Notes: generated by a model not told the origin, from the sequence alone. DNA of 64,000 nucleotides from a bacterium (GCA_028278125.1 JANQEY010000199.1:5087-69086), one strand, 5' to 3'; counted from the first letter of the stretch, positions 1 to 9,967 are shown. A program made the numbers and translations.

Positions 1-5
1 TGAAC

Positions 6-500
6 TTGTGGCTTGACCTGGAAGAATGGAGTATAAAAGGGGAAGAGGATCTAATTGCCTGGCTTGAAAAAGAGCAGGAACTGGTTAAATATACTGGAAA
101 TGTAAACCTTGTATTTACCGGTGATAAAGGTATAGCAAAGCTTAATGAATCGTATCTTGATCATCAGGGTGCAACTGATGTTATAGCTTTTACGCTCGAT
201 AAAACTGAAGATGATGAAGTATTCAGAGTCGGTGGGCATGATTCTGATGATGAATGTTCGGGTGAAATATATGTAAACCTGGAGAGAGCGATGTCTCAAG
301 CCAGGGAATATGATGTAACAATGGATGAAGAAATTGCCAGACTGGCTGTCCATGGTGTTTTACACCTGGCAGGTTGGAACGATAGCAATGAAGCAGAAAA
401 ACGTGAGATGACAAAACGAGAAGATGACGCCCTGGCACGTATCTTAAAGCGAAAAGACAGATTTCCGTGGGAAGTTGTTCCACCAAAAACACAGGACTAA
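6..500 (+). CDS. ybeY: YbeY endoribonuclease / rRNA maturation factor (5' end near window edge)
   Basis: YbeY is a small metal-dependent RNase needed for 16S rRNA 3' maturation and ribosome quality control. The 164-residue reading has the family core, with SGEIYVN near residue 85 and HGVLHLAGWND at 116-126. Canonical YbeY carries three zinc-binding histidines spaced HGxLHxxGxxH. Here H116 and H120 are present but the third position is D126. The only in-window start is TTG at base 6; the frame is open upstream, so the true start may lie outside the window. The length matches the family. It is followed after 5 bases by the CorC-like gene, a common pairing in bacteria. Confidence 0.9.
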   Translation: MWLDLEEWSIKGEEDLIAWLEKEQELVKYTGNVNLVFTGDKGIAKLNESYLDHQGATDVIAFTLDKTEDDEVFRVGGHDSDDECSGEIYVNLERAMSQAREYDVTMDEEIARLAVHGVLHLAGWNDSNEAEKREMTKREDDALARILKRKDRFPWEVVPPKTQD

Positions 501-505
501 TATAA

Positions 506-1822
506 TTGGAATTGAACAACATAGTTGTTAATTTATTAATATTCTTAGTATTATTAATATTGTCAGCGGTATTCTCCGGAAGTGAAACTGCATTTTTCTC
601 CCTGGATAAAACAGCACAACGTTCTTTTCGCTCCAGGGATGGATCTGGTGCCAGGAGAGTAAGTTGGCTGTTGGATCATGCCAAAGAATTGTTGATAACG
701 ATCCTCATCGGTAACACGATTGTTAACGTTTCTGCAGTCACGATCGCCGCAATTACTGTAGACATTCTTGCAAGAAACGCCGGATTTAATCCTGCCGTTG
801 CCATGATTCTAAATATCTTTGTCGTCACCTTTTTGTTGATAATTCTTGTAGAAATCAGCCCAAAGGTTCTCGCCTTTAAATACAATGAAACATGGGCGGT
901 AAATGTTTCCGGTTTCATAAAGCTTTGCTATATAATCCTGTTCCCGGTAATGAAGATACTTGTCGTCCTGGTTGACGGTGTAGCAAAGCTATTCGGTGTG
1001 GAAGCAACAAAGGTGCTGTTCAACGAAGAGGAGTTGAGAACACTTGCTGAAATCGGGGAGCAGCATGGCGCACTCGAAGAAGAAGAAAGGGAGATGATCA
1101 ATTCCATTTTCGAGTTTGCTGAAAAAGAAGCTCATGAAGTTATGATTCCTCGCATGGATATGACGACAATCAGCGTGGATGCAACGTTCGAAGAGACCGC
1201 AGAGTTAGTCCAGGCAAAAGGACATTCACGGATTCCGGTATTTGAAGAAGATGTTGACCATATAGTTGGTATCCTTTACGCAAAGGACTTAATTGGGAAA
1301 ACACGTGATAAAGGTTCGATCAGGGAACTTGTAAGGAAGGCATATTTTGTTCCTGAAGGAAAGATGATCAGTGATCTTCTCAGGGAATTTCAGAAGAATA
1401 ACGTCCATATGGCGATTGTTGTAGACGAGTACGGCGGGACTGAGGGTATTGTCACCCTGGAGGATATCATTGAAGAAATTGTGGGTGAAATACATGATGA
1501 ATATGACCAGGAAGAGGTACTCTACAAAAAACTGGAAAACGGAGACACGCTGATCGCGGCAAAAATGGAAGTTGAAGTTTTTAATGAATACATTGGTGAG
1601 AACCTGGTCCCGGAAGAAGATGATTACGAAACAATCGGCGGATTTATATTCGACCTGGCGGGTGAAGTCCCGAAAGAGGGGCAGCATTATCTTCACCAGG
1701 GATGGAAGTTTACGGTACTTACGGTTGAAGCTAACAGGGTAGTCAGGGTTAGAATATCTCCACCGGATGACGAAATAGAAAACAGCAGTAACGGTAATAA
1801 CGATAAGGACAATTCCGCTTAA
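506..1822 (+). CDS. CNNM/CBS/CorC_HlyC family membrane protein
   Basis: This 438-residue protein follows the hemolysin C/CorC layout: an N-terminal DUF21 (CNNM) membrane domain with hydrophobic segments between about residues 8 and 165, including [10 protein letters not shown]; a CBS pair at about 215-340; and a C-terminal CorC_HlyC domain at about 355-430. Family members are linked to magnesium or cobalt efflux and tolerance; the ion handled here cannot be told from sequence. The start is TTG, 5 bases after the ybeY stop, so the two are probably co-transcribed. The acidic and Asn-rich C-terminal tail looks disordered. Confidence 0.9.
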   Translation: MELNNIVVNLLIFLVLLILSAVFSGSETAFFSLDKTAQRSFRSRDGSGARRVSWLLDHAKELLITILIGNTIVNVSAVTIAAITVDILARNAGFNPAVAMILNIFVVTFLLIILVEISPKVLAFKYNETWAVNVSGFIKLCYIILFPVMKILVVLVDGVAKLFGVEATKVLFNEEELRTLAEIGEQHGALEEEEREMINSIFEFAEKEAHEVMIPRMDMTTISVDATFEETAELVQAKGHSRIPVFEEDVDHIVGILYAKDLIGKTRDKGSIRELVRKAYFVPEGKMISDLLREFQKNNVHMAIVVDEYGGTEGIVTLEDIIEEIVGEIHDEYDQEEVLYKKLENGDTLIAAKMEVEVFNEYIGENLVPEEDDYETIGGFIFDLAGEVPKEGQHYLHQGWKFTVLTVEANRVVRVRISPPDDEIENSSNGNNDKDNSA

Positions 1823-1915
1823 CCGCTCATCTTAATATATCTGCGCAGATTGAATATGTTAAATCGAGAAGCGGGTTGCCGGGTTGCGTAGATCCGGGAG
1901 CAAGAACTCGATATC

Positions 1916-4501
1916 ATGAATTATTCCACGGAATTTCGGCAAAAAATTCTACCTTTTGTACGTAAGCCCAACAGGTACACAGGTATTGAACTGAATTGCG
2001 TCAAGAAAAAGAATCCTGATGTTACCTGGTCTCTCTGTTTCCCCGATCTATATGAAATAGGCATGTCGCACCTGGGAACGGCAATTTTATATCATTATAT
2101 AAATAAAAAGTTACCGAATGTAGCTGTTGAAAGATGTTTCCTGCCGGATAACGATGTCAGCACAAGGTTGAGAAATGAAAATATACCACTCTTGACCTTG
2201 GAATCAGGGATTGCATTGAAGGATGTTGATATAGTCGGAATAAGTCTCGGTTACGAGATGGCTATGCCTGGAATCCTCGAGCTGCTTGACCTGGGACAGA
2301 TTCCAATAAAATCAGAAGATAGAACTGACGGTGATCCGATTGTCATTGTTGGTGGTCCGGTAGTTTATAATCCAGAACCGCTGGCAGATTTTGTCGATTG
2401 TGTAGTTCCGGGAGATGGAGAGGAAATTTCAATTGAGATTTCTGAAACAATAGTTCGAGCAAAGAAAAAACAACTGTCAAGAGATCAAATCCTTGATGAA
2501 TTGTCTCGAATAGATGGAATATATTTACCTGGGCGATATGAACTCGTACAACAACTTGATGGATTTCTTGCTGTCAATAAATCAGGTATCGTTGGATTTC
2601 CGAAGTCGATCAAAGCGAGAACTTTACTGAGTCTTCTACCGGACCTCTATCCTGATAAACCTTTGGTCCCAATTAATGAAATCGTTCATGACAGGCTGAA
2701 TATTGAACTGATGCGTGGTTGTTCAAGAGGATGCAGGTTCTGCCATGCCGGTACAGTTTATCGCCCTGTCCGGGAACGAATGGCTGACGAAGTAATAAAC
2801 CAGGCGATTAATAATATTAAAGCAACCGGGTATGAAGAGATTGGGTTGACATCCTTATCAACATCAGATTACAGCTATCTATCCGAAGTATTAAATGGCC
2901 TGAGGAATGCTTTCAGAGGGCAGGCGATCTCGGTTTCATTCCCGTCATTACGTCCTGATTCTTTTACGCCGGAGATGGCGCGTGCTATGCCGGAAGGACG
3001 AAAGGGAGGATTAACGTTTGCGCCGGAAGCCGGATCGCAAAGATTAAGAGATGTAATAAATAAAAATTCTGCTGAAGATGATCTGCTATCAGCCTCCAAA
3101 CTTGCTTTTGAGGAAGGCTGGAACAGTATAAAGCTGTACTTCATGGTCGGATTACCAATTGAAACCTATGATGATCTAGATGGAATTTTCGACCTCAGCT
3201 CAAAAGTGGCAAAATTGAGAGCAAGGAAGAGCCAGAAAGTTACTGTATCCCTAAGTCCGTTTGTTCCCAAATCCCATACACCTTTTCAGTGGTACGGACA
3301 GGAAAATCCGGGGATCGTTAACGATAAAATTGAGTACTTAAAGAAGAAATTTAAAAACTCACCTGTCAGGTTTACTGCCCACAATCCGGTAAATTCACTA
3401 TACGAAGGAGCATTAGCGCGGGGAGATCGTCGCCTTGGGGCGGTTATTGAACGGGTTTGGCGAATGGGTGGAACTCTTGAGGCATGGAGTGACCAGTTCA
3501 ATCCGGAACGTTGGGAGGCGGCATTCAGGGATGAGGGATTAGATCCGGCGACATTTGTTGAGGCAAGGAGAATAGGATCGGATTTACCCTGGTCACATAT
3601 CACAAAAGGGATCGATGATACTTTCCTGGAGAAAGAGTGGAATGATGCGTTAGAAGCGCAAACGACTGAAGATTGCAGGATTGGGAAATGCCACGCATGT
3701 GGCTTGATGAAACTCATACCAAAAGGCGAGAAGGTTTGTAACACCCTGAAGAGTGAAGCCATTAAAGAGTTTAGTACAAAAACTGATATCAAAACTCCGG
3801 AAGTAGTATCAACAGTACGTTTACGCTATTCTCGCGGCAATGAATTAAAATGGACCGGACATCTAGATTTTGTACGATTATGGGACAGGTTGATCAGGAG
3901 AGCCGGGATTCCAATCGCGTATTCTCAAGGATTTCATCCCCATCCAAGATTGTCGTTCGGACCACCGTTGCCTGTTGGAGTAAGGTCGAATGATGAATTC
4001 CTTGATCTTGATATGACTGAAATTGTTGATGCGAAAGAATTTATCAAAATTATCCATGTGTATAGTATCGAGGACCTGGTTCCCCTTGAAGCGGCAGTTT
4101 TTACAAAATCACCTGGTTCTCTGGTTTCCGCAATTGAAAGATACGATTACCATATCTTGGGTGAAATTTCTGACACTCACATGCAAAATATCACAGAATG
4201 GATGATGAACAGCAGTTATTTTGTTAAGAGGATAAAGAAAAAACGTACTCGTGAGATTGATATCAGGCCTTTTGTTAAAAGCGTTGAAGAGCTCGAACCC
4301 GGGAAATTATATTTACAACTTCGTTCCGTTAACGGGGCAACGGCAAGGTTAAATGAACTATTTCAAGCTTTCGGGATGGAAAATGAAAAATATCTTGATG
4401 TTGTCCGTGATTCGGTGTATATATCAGCAAACGGTGAATGGACAGATCCAATTAAGATGGCGATCCGAGCCCAGGAACCATTGTCAACTGTGAACTGTTA
4501 A
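1916..4501 (+). CDS. B12-binding radical SAM protein fused to DUF2344 domain (TIGR03960 + TIGR03936)
   Basis: The 861-residue protein has an N-terminal cobalamin-binding-like region (about 30-180), then a radical SAM core with a Cx3Cx2C cluster motif, CSRGCRFC, near residue 272. The C-terminal third, from about residue 635, is a DUF2344 domain starting RYSRGNELKWTGHLDFVRLW and containing SQGFHPHPRLSFG. In many bacteria these are two adjacent genes or one fusion next to RNase G, as here. The enzyme probably modifies an RNA or protein target, but the reaction is not established to my knowledge. Its TAA stop shares one base with the rng start codon, implying translational coupling. Confidence 0.92.
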   Translation: MNYSTEFRQKILPFVRKPNRYTGIELNCVKKKNPDVTWSLCFPDLYEIGMSHLGTAILYHYINKKLPNVAVERCFLPDNDVSTRLRNENIPLLTLESGIALKDVDIVGISLGYEMAMPGILELLDLGQIPIKSEDRTDGDPIVIVGGPVVYNPEPLADFVDCVVPGDGEEISIEISETIVRAKKKQLSRDQILDELSRIDGIYLPGRYELVQQLDGFLAVNKSGIVGFPKSIKARTLLSLLPDLYPDKPLVPINEIVHDRLNIELMRGCSRGCRFCHAGTVYRPVRERMADEVINQAINNIKATGYEEIGLTSLSTSDYSYLSEVLNGLRNAFRGQAISVSFPSLRPDSFTPEMARAMPEGRKGGLTFAPEAGSQRLRDVINKNSAEDDLLSASKLAFEEGWNSIKLYFMVGLPIETYDDLDGIFDLSSKVAKLRARKSQKVTVSLSPFVPKSHTPFQWYGQENPGIVNDKIEYLKKKFKNSPVRFTAHNPVNSLYEGALARGDRRLGAVIERVWRMGGTLEAWSDQFNPERWEAAFRDEGLDPATFVEARRIGSDLPWSHITKGIDDTFLEKEWNDALEAQTTEDCRIGKCHACGLMKLIPKGEKVCNTLKSEAIKEFSTKTDIKTPEVVSTVRLRYSRGNELKWTGHLDFVRLWDRLIRRAGIPIAYSQGFHPHPRLSFGPPLPVGVRSNDEFLDLDMTEIVDAKEFIKIIHVYSIEDLVPLEAAVFTKSPGSLVSAIERYDYHILGEISDTHMQNITEWMMNSSYFVKRIKKKRTREIDIRPFVKSVEELEPGKLYLQLRSVNGATARLNELFQAFGMENEKYLDVVRDSVYISANGEWTDPIKMAIRAQEPLSTVNC

Positions 4502-6006
4502 TGAAACAAGAACTTATAATAAACTCTGCCACCACTGAGACAAGAATCGCGCTTCTTGAAGACGAACAGGTCGCCGAGATTTTTGTCGAGAGACCCGAGC
4601 ACGAAAGGAATGTGGGAGACATTTACAAAGGGCGAGTACGTAAAGTTCTTGTTGGAATGTCGGCATCTTTTATTGACATCGGGTGGGAGCAGGACGGTTT
4701 CCTGCATTTTAATGATGCGGGCAATTTCTGGCAGTACAATGATGAGCTTGATGATCAGCATTTGAATGGCAAACCAACCATTAACCTGCACAATGGACAA
4801 GAAATCTTTGTCCAGATTATCAAAGAACCGATCAGCGGCAAAGGCCCGCGTGTAACCAGTGAGATTTCATTGCCGGGGCGGTTTGTTGTCCTGGTTCCCA
4901 ATGTGACTACTATCGGTGTCAGCAGAAAAATCCTCGATCCGCGTGAGAAAAGAAGGCTTAAGAGTTTAGTTAAACAACTTAAACCGCCGGGCTGTGGTCT
5001 GATTGTCAGGACGGTTGCACAGGCAAAAGACGAACAGACCTTAAAAAAAGATATAGATATGCTGGAATCACTCTGGCGAAAGATTGAGCGCAGGGCAGAG
5101 CGGATGCAGCCACCATCGCTGGTTTATAAAGAGGTATCATTGGCCAGCAGTGTCATCAGGGACCTGTTTACGCCGGATATTGATCGTCTTGTTGTTGATT
5201 CTCGGAGACTTTACAAGGAAATCCGTAATTACCTTGAAACTGTCGCACCGGTTCTCAACGAACGTGTGGAATTATATCGTGATCCGGAACCGATCTTCGA
5301 TAAATTCCATATTGAATCTGAGATTGAAAAGGGGATTCGTCGGAAAGTATGGCTCGAGGGTGGAGGATATATCATCATCGAACATACGGAAGCGATGGTT
5401 ACAATTGATGTTAACTCAGGTAAATACCATGGCAGGAAGAATCATGAAGAAAACAGCCTGCAGATTAACCTGAGAGCTGCACGTGAGATATGTCGTCAGC
5501 TTCGTTTACGGGATATCGGCGGAATTATCGTTATTGACTTTATCGATATGTTCGAGGAGAAAAACCGTAAAAAAGTATATGACGAGATCAAAAAAGACCT
5601 AAAAAAAGACAGGGCGAAAGCTGATGTAACTCCTATAGGCTCATTCGGCCTGCTTGTGATGACCCGCCAGAGAATTAAACCTTCATTACTCTTTACTTTT
5701 AAGGAACCCTGCCCAGCCTGTCGCGGAACCGGCATGATTGCTTCGAAGGAGACTGTTGTTACCGAAATCGAACGGTGGATTTCAAGATTTAAACAGCGTT
5801 CGAACGAACGGCGGATAAAACTTGAGGTGCATCCTGAGATTTACGAGTTTCTGAAAGAAGATGGTTTCAAGAACAAAATCAACAGGATAATGATGCGGCA
5901 GCGTGTACTAATCAGGCTTGTTCCAAAATCATCTGTTTCCCCCAGTGAATTCCGAGCTTACAGCATCAGGCGAAAGACTGAAGTAACTGACTTATATAAG
6001 TTTTAG
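4501..6006 (+). CDS. rng: Ribonuclease G/E
   Basis: RNase E/G family endonuclease of 501 residues acting in rRNA maturation and mRNA decay. An S1-like RNA-binding domain lies in the first 120 residues (VGDIYKGRVRKVLVGMSASF). The catalytic region contains TIDVNSGKYHG and IVIDFIDM, whose aspartates are the expected metal ligands. The zinc-link motif CPACRGTG follows near residue 404. The length matches RNase G, without the long RNase E scaffold tail. The start overlaps the stop of the radical SAM gene, so the two are coupled. A candidate promoter and iron-type operator follow downstream and belong to the next gene. Confidence 0.95.
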   Translation: MKQELIINSATTETRIALLEDEQVAEIFVERPEHERNVGDIYKGRVRKVLVGMSASFIDIGWEQDGFLHFNDAGNFWQYNDELDDQHLNGKPTINLHNGQEIFVQIIKEPISGKGPRVTSEISLPGRFVVLVPNVTTIGVSRKILDPREKRRLKSLVKQLKPPGCGLIVRTVAQAKDEQTLKKDIDMLESLWRKIERRAERMQPPSLVYKEVSLASSVIRDLFTPDIDRLVVDSRRLYKEIRNYLETVAPVLNERVELYRDPEPIFDKFHIESEIEKGIRRKVWLEGGGYIIIEHTEAMVTIDVNSGKYHGRKNHEENSLQINLRAAREICRQLRLRDIGGIIVIDFIDMFEEKNRKKVYDEIKKDLKKDRAKADVTPIGSFGLLVMTRQRIKPSLLFTFKEPCPACRGTGMIASKETVVTEIERWISRFKQRSNERRIKLEVHPEIYEFLKEDGFKNKINRIMMRQRVLIRLVPKSSVSPSEFRAYSIRRKTEVTDLYKF

Positions 6007-6031
6007 GGAGTACTGAAAAGTTAGTTAAACC

Positions 6032-6060
6032 TTGACACGATCATTCCCATGAGTTAACTT
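6032..6060 (+). promoter_or_regulatory. Candidate sigma-70-type promoter for the DtxR-family gene
   Basis: TTGACA at 6032-6037 is followed after 17 bases by TAACTT at 6055-6060. The -35 element is perfect and the -10 weak. The DtxR-type operator begins three bases downstream, where a bound repressor would block transcription. Confidence 0.45.
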
Positions 6061-6062
6061 CT

Positions 6063-6081
6063 AAAGGTTAGGCATACCTAC
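6063..6081 (+). promoter_or_regulatory. DtxR/IdeR-type iron box
   Basis: The 19-mer AAAGGTTAGGCATACCTAC matches the classical DtxR/IdeR consensus TTAGGTTAGGCTAACCTAA at 14 of 19 positions by eye. Its core is TAGG-N4-CCTA. It lies between a candidate promoter and the DtxR-family gene at 6179, suggesting autoregulation. A site with the same core precedes the DtxR-FeoA/feoB unit at 16814. Confidence 0.7.
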
Positions 6082-6178
6082 ATGTATGCTTATTATTTTT
6101 TATCATTTGTAATGAGTAAAAATTTCACTTGTAATTGGTTTTAATCCTTTCTTTAACGATTTGATCCCGGAGGTTTGG

Positions 6179-6643
6179 ATGTCTCCTCATAAGCATAGGC
6201 GACGTGATCTTAGTCCCAACATGGAAGACTATCTGGAAACAATTTATTTGCAGGATATGGACGGTAGTGTGGCAAAAGTCAAAAGTATTGCCGATGCTAT
6301 GGGTGTTTCTAAACCGTCAGTAACAGAAGCTCTATCGGTTCTTCAGGATAGAGGTTTTGTTTCTCATCAGAAATATGGTGACATTGAGTTAACGGATCGT
6401 GGCCGTAACGCAGCCAGCCAGATATATTTCAGACATAAACTGTTTTTTGAATTTTTCCGTGATGTGCTTGGTGTTCCTGAAGAAACGGCTGAAGATGATG
6501 CCTGCAAGGTGGAACATATCGTAAGTGAAACTACGGTAACACACTTTTTCAAACTAATGGAGTTCCTGGAGAACCAGAAAAAGGACAGCGGCCCTTATGC
6601 CATGTTTTCGGAATCGCTTATAAAAGAGATGACTTCAAAATAA
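6179..6643 (+). CDS. DtxR-family metal-dependent transcriptional regulator (iron type)
   Basis: The 154-residue protein has an N-terminal winged helix-turn-helix (about 10-75; VSKPSVTEALSVLQDRGF) and a metal-binding dimerisation domain. The ligand signature C109-x2-E112-H113 (ACKVEH) with H86 upstream resembles iron-sensing DtxR (Cys) rather than manganese-sensing MntR (Glu). There is no C-terminal SH3/FeoA domain, so it is a two-domain form. The start chosen is ATG 6179, behind GGAGG at 6169-6173; a TTG at 6161 would add six residues but lacks this spacing. A matching operator lies upstream. Expected role: iron-dependent repression of uptake genes such as feoB at 17849. Confidence 0.88.
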   Translation: MSPHKHRRRDLSPNMEDYLETIYLQDMDGSVAKVKSIADAMGVSKPSVTEALSVLQDRGFVSHQKYGDIELTDRGRNAASQIYFRHKLFFEFFRDVLGVPEETAEDDACKVEHIVSETTVTHFFKLMEFLENQKKDSGPYAMFSESLIKEMTSK

Positions 6644-6646
6644 ATA

Positions 6647-6674
6647 AAAAATCCCGGGTTATCCCGGGATTTTT
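6647..6674. terminator. Two-way rho-independent terminator
   Basis: Twelve-base-pair inverted repeat AAAAATCCCGGG / CCCGGGATTTTT with a TTAT loop. It has A-rich and T-rich flanks, so it can work in both directions between convergent genes ending at 6643 and 6695. Confidence 0.9.
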
Positions 6675-6694
6675 AGTTCATATATGTTTATATC

Positions 6695-7132
6695 TTACAT
6701 TTGACCACGTATTGCGCCGATCATTTTACGATATCGTAATCCCAATACTTTTGAAGCAGCCGAGAAGTGAATCTGGTTAGTTGCCATTTGCGCCATCTGT
6801 TTTTCAACGTCTACATTATTGATACCATTAAACTTTTCAGGTGTTTCATCTTCATTAACTTCTCCCCGAACCTTATCCAGCTGTCTCAACCCACCTCGTA
6901 CCGGCATATGGTTATCGTGGGTTCTAGATAATCCACGGCTTTGCCTGTCGAGTGCCTTTTTGAGGTCTTCTTCAAAATCTACTTTCTGAGCCTGGTATTC
7001 GGGTGTTTCCGAGTTCGCAACATTTGATGATATAACCTTATGTCGCAGAGAATAGGCATCCAATGCTTTCTTTAAAGATATTATTCCATCCATCCGACGG
7101 AAGAGAAATTCATGTAGAACATTATCAGGCAT
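6695..7132 (-). CDS. flgB: Flagellar basal-body rod protein FlgB
   Basis: FlgB is a proximal rod subunit of the flagellar basal body. The 145-residue product has the conserved N-terminal rod motif, ISSNVANSETPEYQAQKVDF around residues 34-53, and the C-terminal region NNVDVEKQMAQMATNQIHF followed by a helix ending near the terminus. The length matches the family. Normally flgB heads a flgB-flgC-fliE operon. Here the next gene on this strand is more than 300 bases away and points the other way, and no other flagellar gene occurs in the window. The start is ATG 7132; a second ATG at 7093 is possible. No obvious Shine-Dalgarno sequence is seen. Confidence 0.85.
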   Translation of the reverse strand: MPDNVLHEFLFRRMDGIISLKKALDAYSLRHKVISSNVANSETPEYQAQKVDFEEDLKKALDRQSRGLSRTHDNHMPVRGGLRQLDKVRGEVNEDETPEKFNGINNVDVEKQMAQMATNQIHFSAASKVLGLRYRKMIGAIRGQM

Positions 7133-7441
7133 TTTTCTATCCGGTAAACCAAACCATTATTGTCCTCTGTAATGAGAAGCAATATTTATGCCCTGCCTTA
7201 ATCAACTTTAAATTTATGTAAGACGTATAAAAATAATTAAATAGGCGATATGTCTGATTGATAAAACTAACACGGCAGGTAAGAACTAACACACCACGGA
7301 AAATATTTACCCATGTCTGATCTGTGATTAATTTTACCCTCTAGCAGAAAAGTATGTATGAAGTAACACAACAAGGTAGACACGCTATCGATCATCGTCG
7401 TATTTTTGTCAATCCATTAATTTAACGCTATTGAGGAAAAT
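7133..7441. other. Intergenic region between divergent genes
   Basis: This 309-base AT-rich region separates flgB (minus strand) from the acetyltransferase gene (plus strand) and must hold both promoters. I see no repeat, hairpin with T-tract, or recognisable RNA, and no clear -35/-10 pair. Confidence 0.6.
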
Positions 7442-8197
7442 ATGAGTTTGGGTAGAATAGTAAATGTCACTATGGATAACCTGGATGAATATGGATTTTA
7501 TTGCACTTCCAATCCAAAGTATGATGGTTACCAGGCGAAGAAAAAATGGTTTAAAGAAAACTTGAATAAAAGCCTGGTTCTGAAACAGATGATCCTCGAA
7601 GATGGTAAGGCGGCCGGCTTTATAGAGTATATAGATGGAGAAAACGCGTGGCGTCCCGTTATTGCTGAAGGTTACCTGTTTATCCATTGTATTATGGTTG
7701 GTTCCAAGTCAAACAGAAACCAGGATGTGGCGTCAGGCTTGATCCAGGACTGCATCGACGATGCCCGCAATCGAGGTAAAAACGGTGTGGTTGTCATGAC
7801 CAGCGATGGAACATGGATTGCGGACAAACGGGTGTTCCTGAAAAATGGATTTGAGGTTATCGCAGAAAAAGAACGGTATGAACTTCTTCTATATGCGATA
7901 AACGAAACCGATAAGCCATCATTCCTGGACTGGGAGAAAAACAGGGATGGATATAAAGGCTGGAATATGCTGATAGCTCATCAGTGCCCAATGCAATACC
8001 GTGCAATGGAGGATCTCCCGATGATGGCAAAAGACAATAACATCCGGTTAAAGATAAAAGAGCTGAAGAAATCTGAAGAAGCCAGGAATTCGCCTGCAGG
8101 ATTTGGAGTAATGACAATTCTGAAAGATGAAGAAGTTGTAGCGGATCATTATGTCAGCAAGACCCGCTTTAGAAACATTATCCAGAAAAAGAAATAA
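7442..8197 (+). CDS. GNAT acetyltransferase with YoaP-like C-terminal domain
   Basis: This 251-residue protein has an N-terminal GNAT fold (about 1-145) with the acetyl-CoA region VGSKSNRNQDVASGLIQDCI and a typical late strand, KRVFLKNGFEVI. A C-terminal YoaP-like domain begins near residue 175, with HQCPMQYRAMEDL resembling a redox or thiol motif region. The acceptor substrate is unknown. The start is ATG 7442 behind TGAGGAAA. It is convergent with the GH18-like gene, with only 18 bases between the stops, and stands alone transcriptionally. Confidence 0.8.
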   Translation: MSLGRIVNVTMDNLDEYGFYCTSNPKYDGYQAKKKWFKENLNKSLVLKQMILEDGKAAGFIEYIDGENAWRPVIAEGYLFIHCIMVGSKSNRNQDVASGLIQDCIDDARNRGKNGVVVMTSDGTWIADKRVFLKNGFEVIAEKERYELLLYAINETDKPSFLDWEKNRDGYKGWNMLIAHQCPMQYRAMEDLPMMAKDNNIRLKIKELKKSEEARNSPAGFGVMTILKDEEVVADHYVSKTRFRNIIQKKK

Positions 8198-8215
8198 CTG
8201 CGAGTTAGAGAATAT

Positions 8216-9967
8216 TCACCTTATGTGGACTATTTTTTCCCTTACAGGATTTCCAGAATTGCTCTTCAATTCTATAAAGTATAACCCACTCGATAGTTGA
8301 TTATTGTCGAGGATTAATTCACTGTATCCAGGTTCAAGTGTTCCTGAAAATAAAGTCCCGACTTTGCGTCCAAGAATGTCGTATAGAGTAATTAAAATAT
8401 CGGATTTCTGCACAAGCGACAATCTTACTATAACCTGCGAATTGAATGGATTTGGATATATATCGAATAGGTTGATACTTGAAGGCAGATTGCCCAATTC
8501 TTCGCTAATGTCATTGATTTCGTGTGGTTCGATATAAAATTGGAACGGTTCATCACATCCGGTTGTATCGATCCCACTGATTGCATTGACACTCCATTCT
8601 GATCTCAGATAATGAAACCAGGTTATGTCACCGAGACTGTCTGCAAGATTGATGGTCAGTGATTCTGCAATAAAATCTTGATAATATTCTTCGATAATAA
8701 ATTCCGTTGAATCGGAAACCCGTAAAAAGAAATTGTAGCTGACAGTATCATCTTCGTTTGGATCAACTGACCCAGTCCAGCTAAAATGCACGTCATATAA
8801 TTCATCAATTGATAACGTATCCCCGTTTGCCGGGGTTAATAATTCAAAATTACCGGGAGGAAGTTGAGGATTTTCAAAACTATCCAGGAATTCCCTGTGA
8901 CTGTTGGAAAATTCCAGGTCATTATCAACATCCCAGTTTATGGACCAAGTCATCAAGCCTCTGAAAGCCGGGAAACCATCGGGATTAGATAGGTTATAAC
9001 TTCCACCAAATCCCTCTCCCGTTACCAAATATGTAACAGCTTCATGAACAATGTCCGGTTCACTATATCCTGAGCCTGCAGCCAGGGGGGAGGCAGGTAA
9101 TCCTATTAAAACCTGCGCTTCATCAAGGGGATCAAAGAAAATTGGATCAAAATTGGCATTTACGTTAAATCCGGCAAGCAGCATATCTGCCATCGCGACA
9201 TGAAAATCAGCAGTGGCAGGATCATAGACTAATCCATCTCTCCCGAACATCGAACCGGTATTGTAATGCTGGACATGGATATAAGTAAGTTGATCCCGAA
9301 AAGCATGAATTACAGGCAGATACGCACCCCATACACTCGAATAAGCGCTATATCCACCCTGGACATATGCAGTTTCAGGTGCAGCTGTAAGGATAAGATC
9401 TTCCGGATAGGTGTCCAGTAATTGTTGTACAGCATCGATAAAATAAACTATCAGGTCTGATGTTGGATCCCTGAAATCAGTATCGCCGACCTCCAACATC
9501 AGCGATGATGCTTCAAGGTCAATATCGATTCCGTCAAAGTTATAGTAATCAATCAATTCAGTCATTGATGAGACAAAATCTTCAACATCACTCGAATCTG
9601 CAACATTCACTATCGCAGTGGCGCCACCAAGTGATATCAATACTTTTTTACCCAAATCCTGCAGGGTAGCAATATCATCCAGAAAATCCTGTTCCTCAGG
9701 ATAGATTGAAATATCAGGCGAAAACTGCATATCAGCGCCAAACTGTTCCGATGGGACAGCAAATGCAATGTTTATAACATCATATGCTTCAGGAATTTCA
9801 GTTAAGAGGAGGGAATTCGGTGAATTCGCCCAGTTGTGCCAATAACCTACTATCAATCTTGATGGTAGTTCCTGGGCAAATGAACTAGAAAAAATGAGAC
9901 TCAAAACTATAATCAAAAATTGTACACGGTGCGAGTTGGATTTCTCTGAAGTATGTTTCACGATCAA
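8216..9967 (-). CDS. Secreted glycoside hydrolase family 18 protein with type IX sorting domain
   Basis: GH18 enzymes cleave chitin or related beta-1,4-GlcNAc polymers. The 583-residue product has a signal peptide (hydrophobic to about residue 31, ending FAQ) and a TIM barrel with FDGIDIDLE at 144-152, where E152 is the expected acid catalyst. A fibronectin-like region follows, then a C-terminal type IX sorting domain starting IYPNPFNSQ near residue 507. The protein should be exported and anchored at or released from the cell surface. The start is uncertain: TTG 9967 or GTG 9961, both behind AAGGA; the spacing favours GTG 9961. It is transcribed divergently from the Rid gene. Confidence 0.88.
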   Translation of the reverse strand: MIVKHTSEKSNSHRVQFLIIVLSLIFSSSFAQELPSRLIVGYWHNWANSPNSLLLTEIPEAYDVINIAFAVPSEQFGADMQFSPDISIYPEEQDFLDDIATLQDLGKKVLISLGGATAIVNVADSSDVEDFVSSMTELIDYYNFDGIDIDLEASSLMLEVGDTDFRDPTSDLIVYFIDAVQQLLDTYPEDLILTAAPETAYVQGGYSAYSSVWGAYLPVIHAFRDQLTYIHVQHYNTGSMFGRDGLVYDPATADFHVAMADMLLAGFNVNANFDPIFFDPLDEAQVLIGLPASPLAAGSGYSEPDIVHEAVTYLVTGEGFGGSYNLSNPDGFPAFRGLMTWSINWDVDNDLEFSNSHREFLDSFENPQLPPGNFELLTPANGDTLSIDELYDVHFSWTGSVDPNEDDTVSYNFFLRVSDSTEFIIEEYYQDFIAESLTINLADSLGDITWFHYLRSEWSVNAISGIDTTGCDEPFQFYIEPHEINDISEELGNLPSSINLFDIYPNPFNSQVIVRLSLVQKSDILITLYDILGRKVGTLFSGTLEPGYSELILDNNQLSSGLYFIELKSNSGNPVREKIVHIR

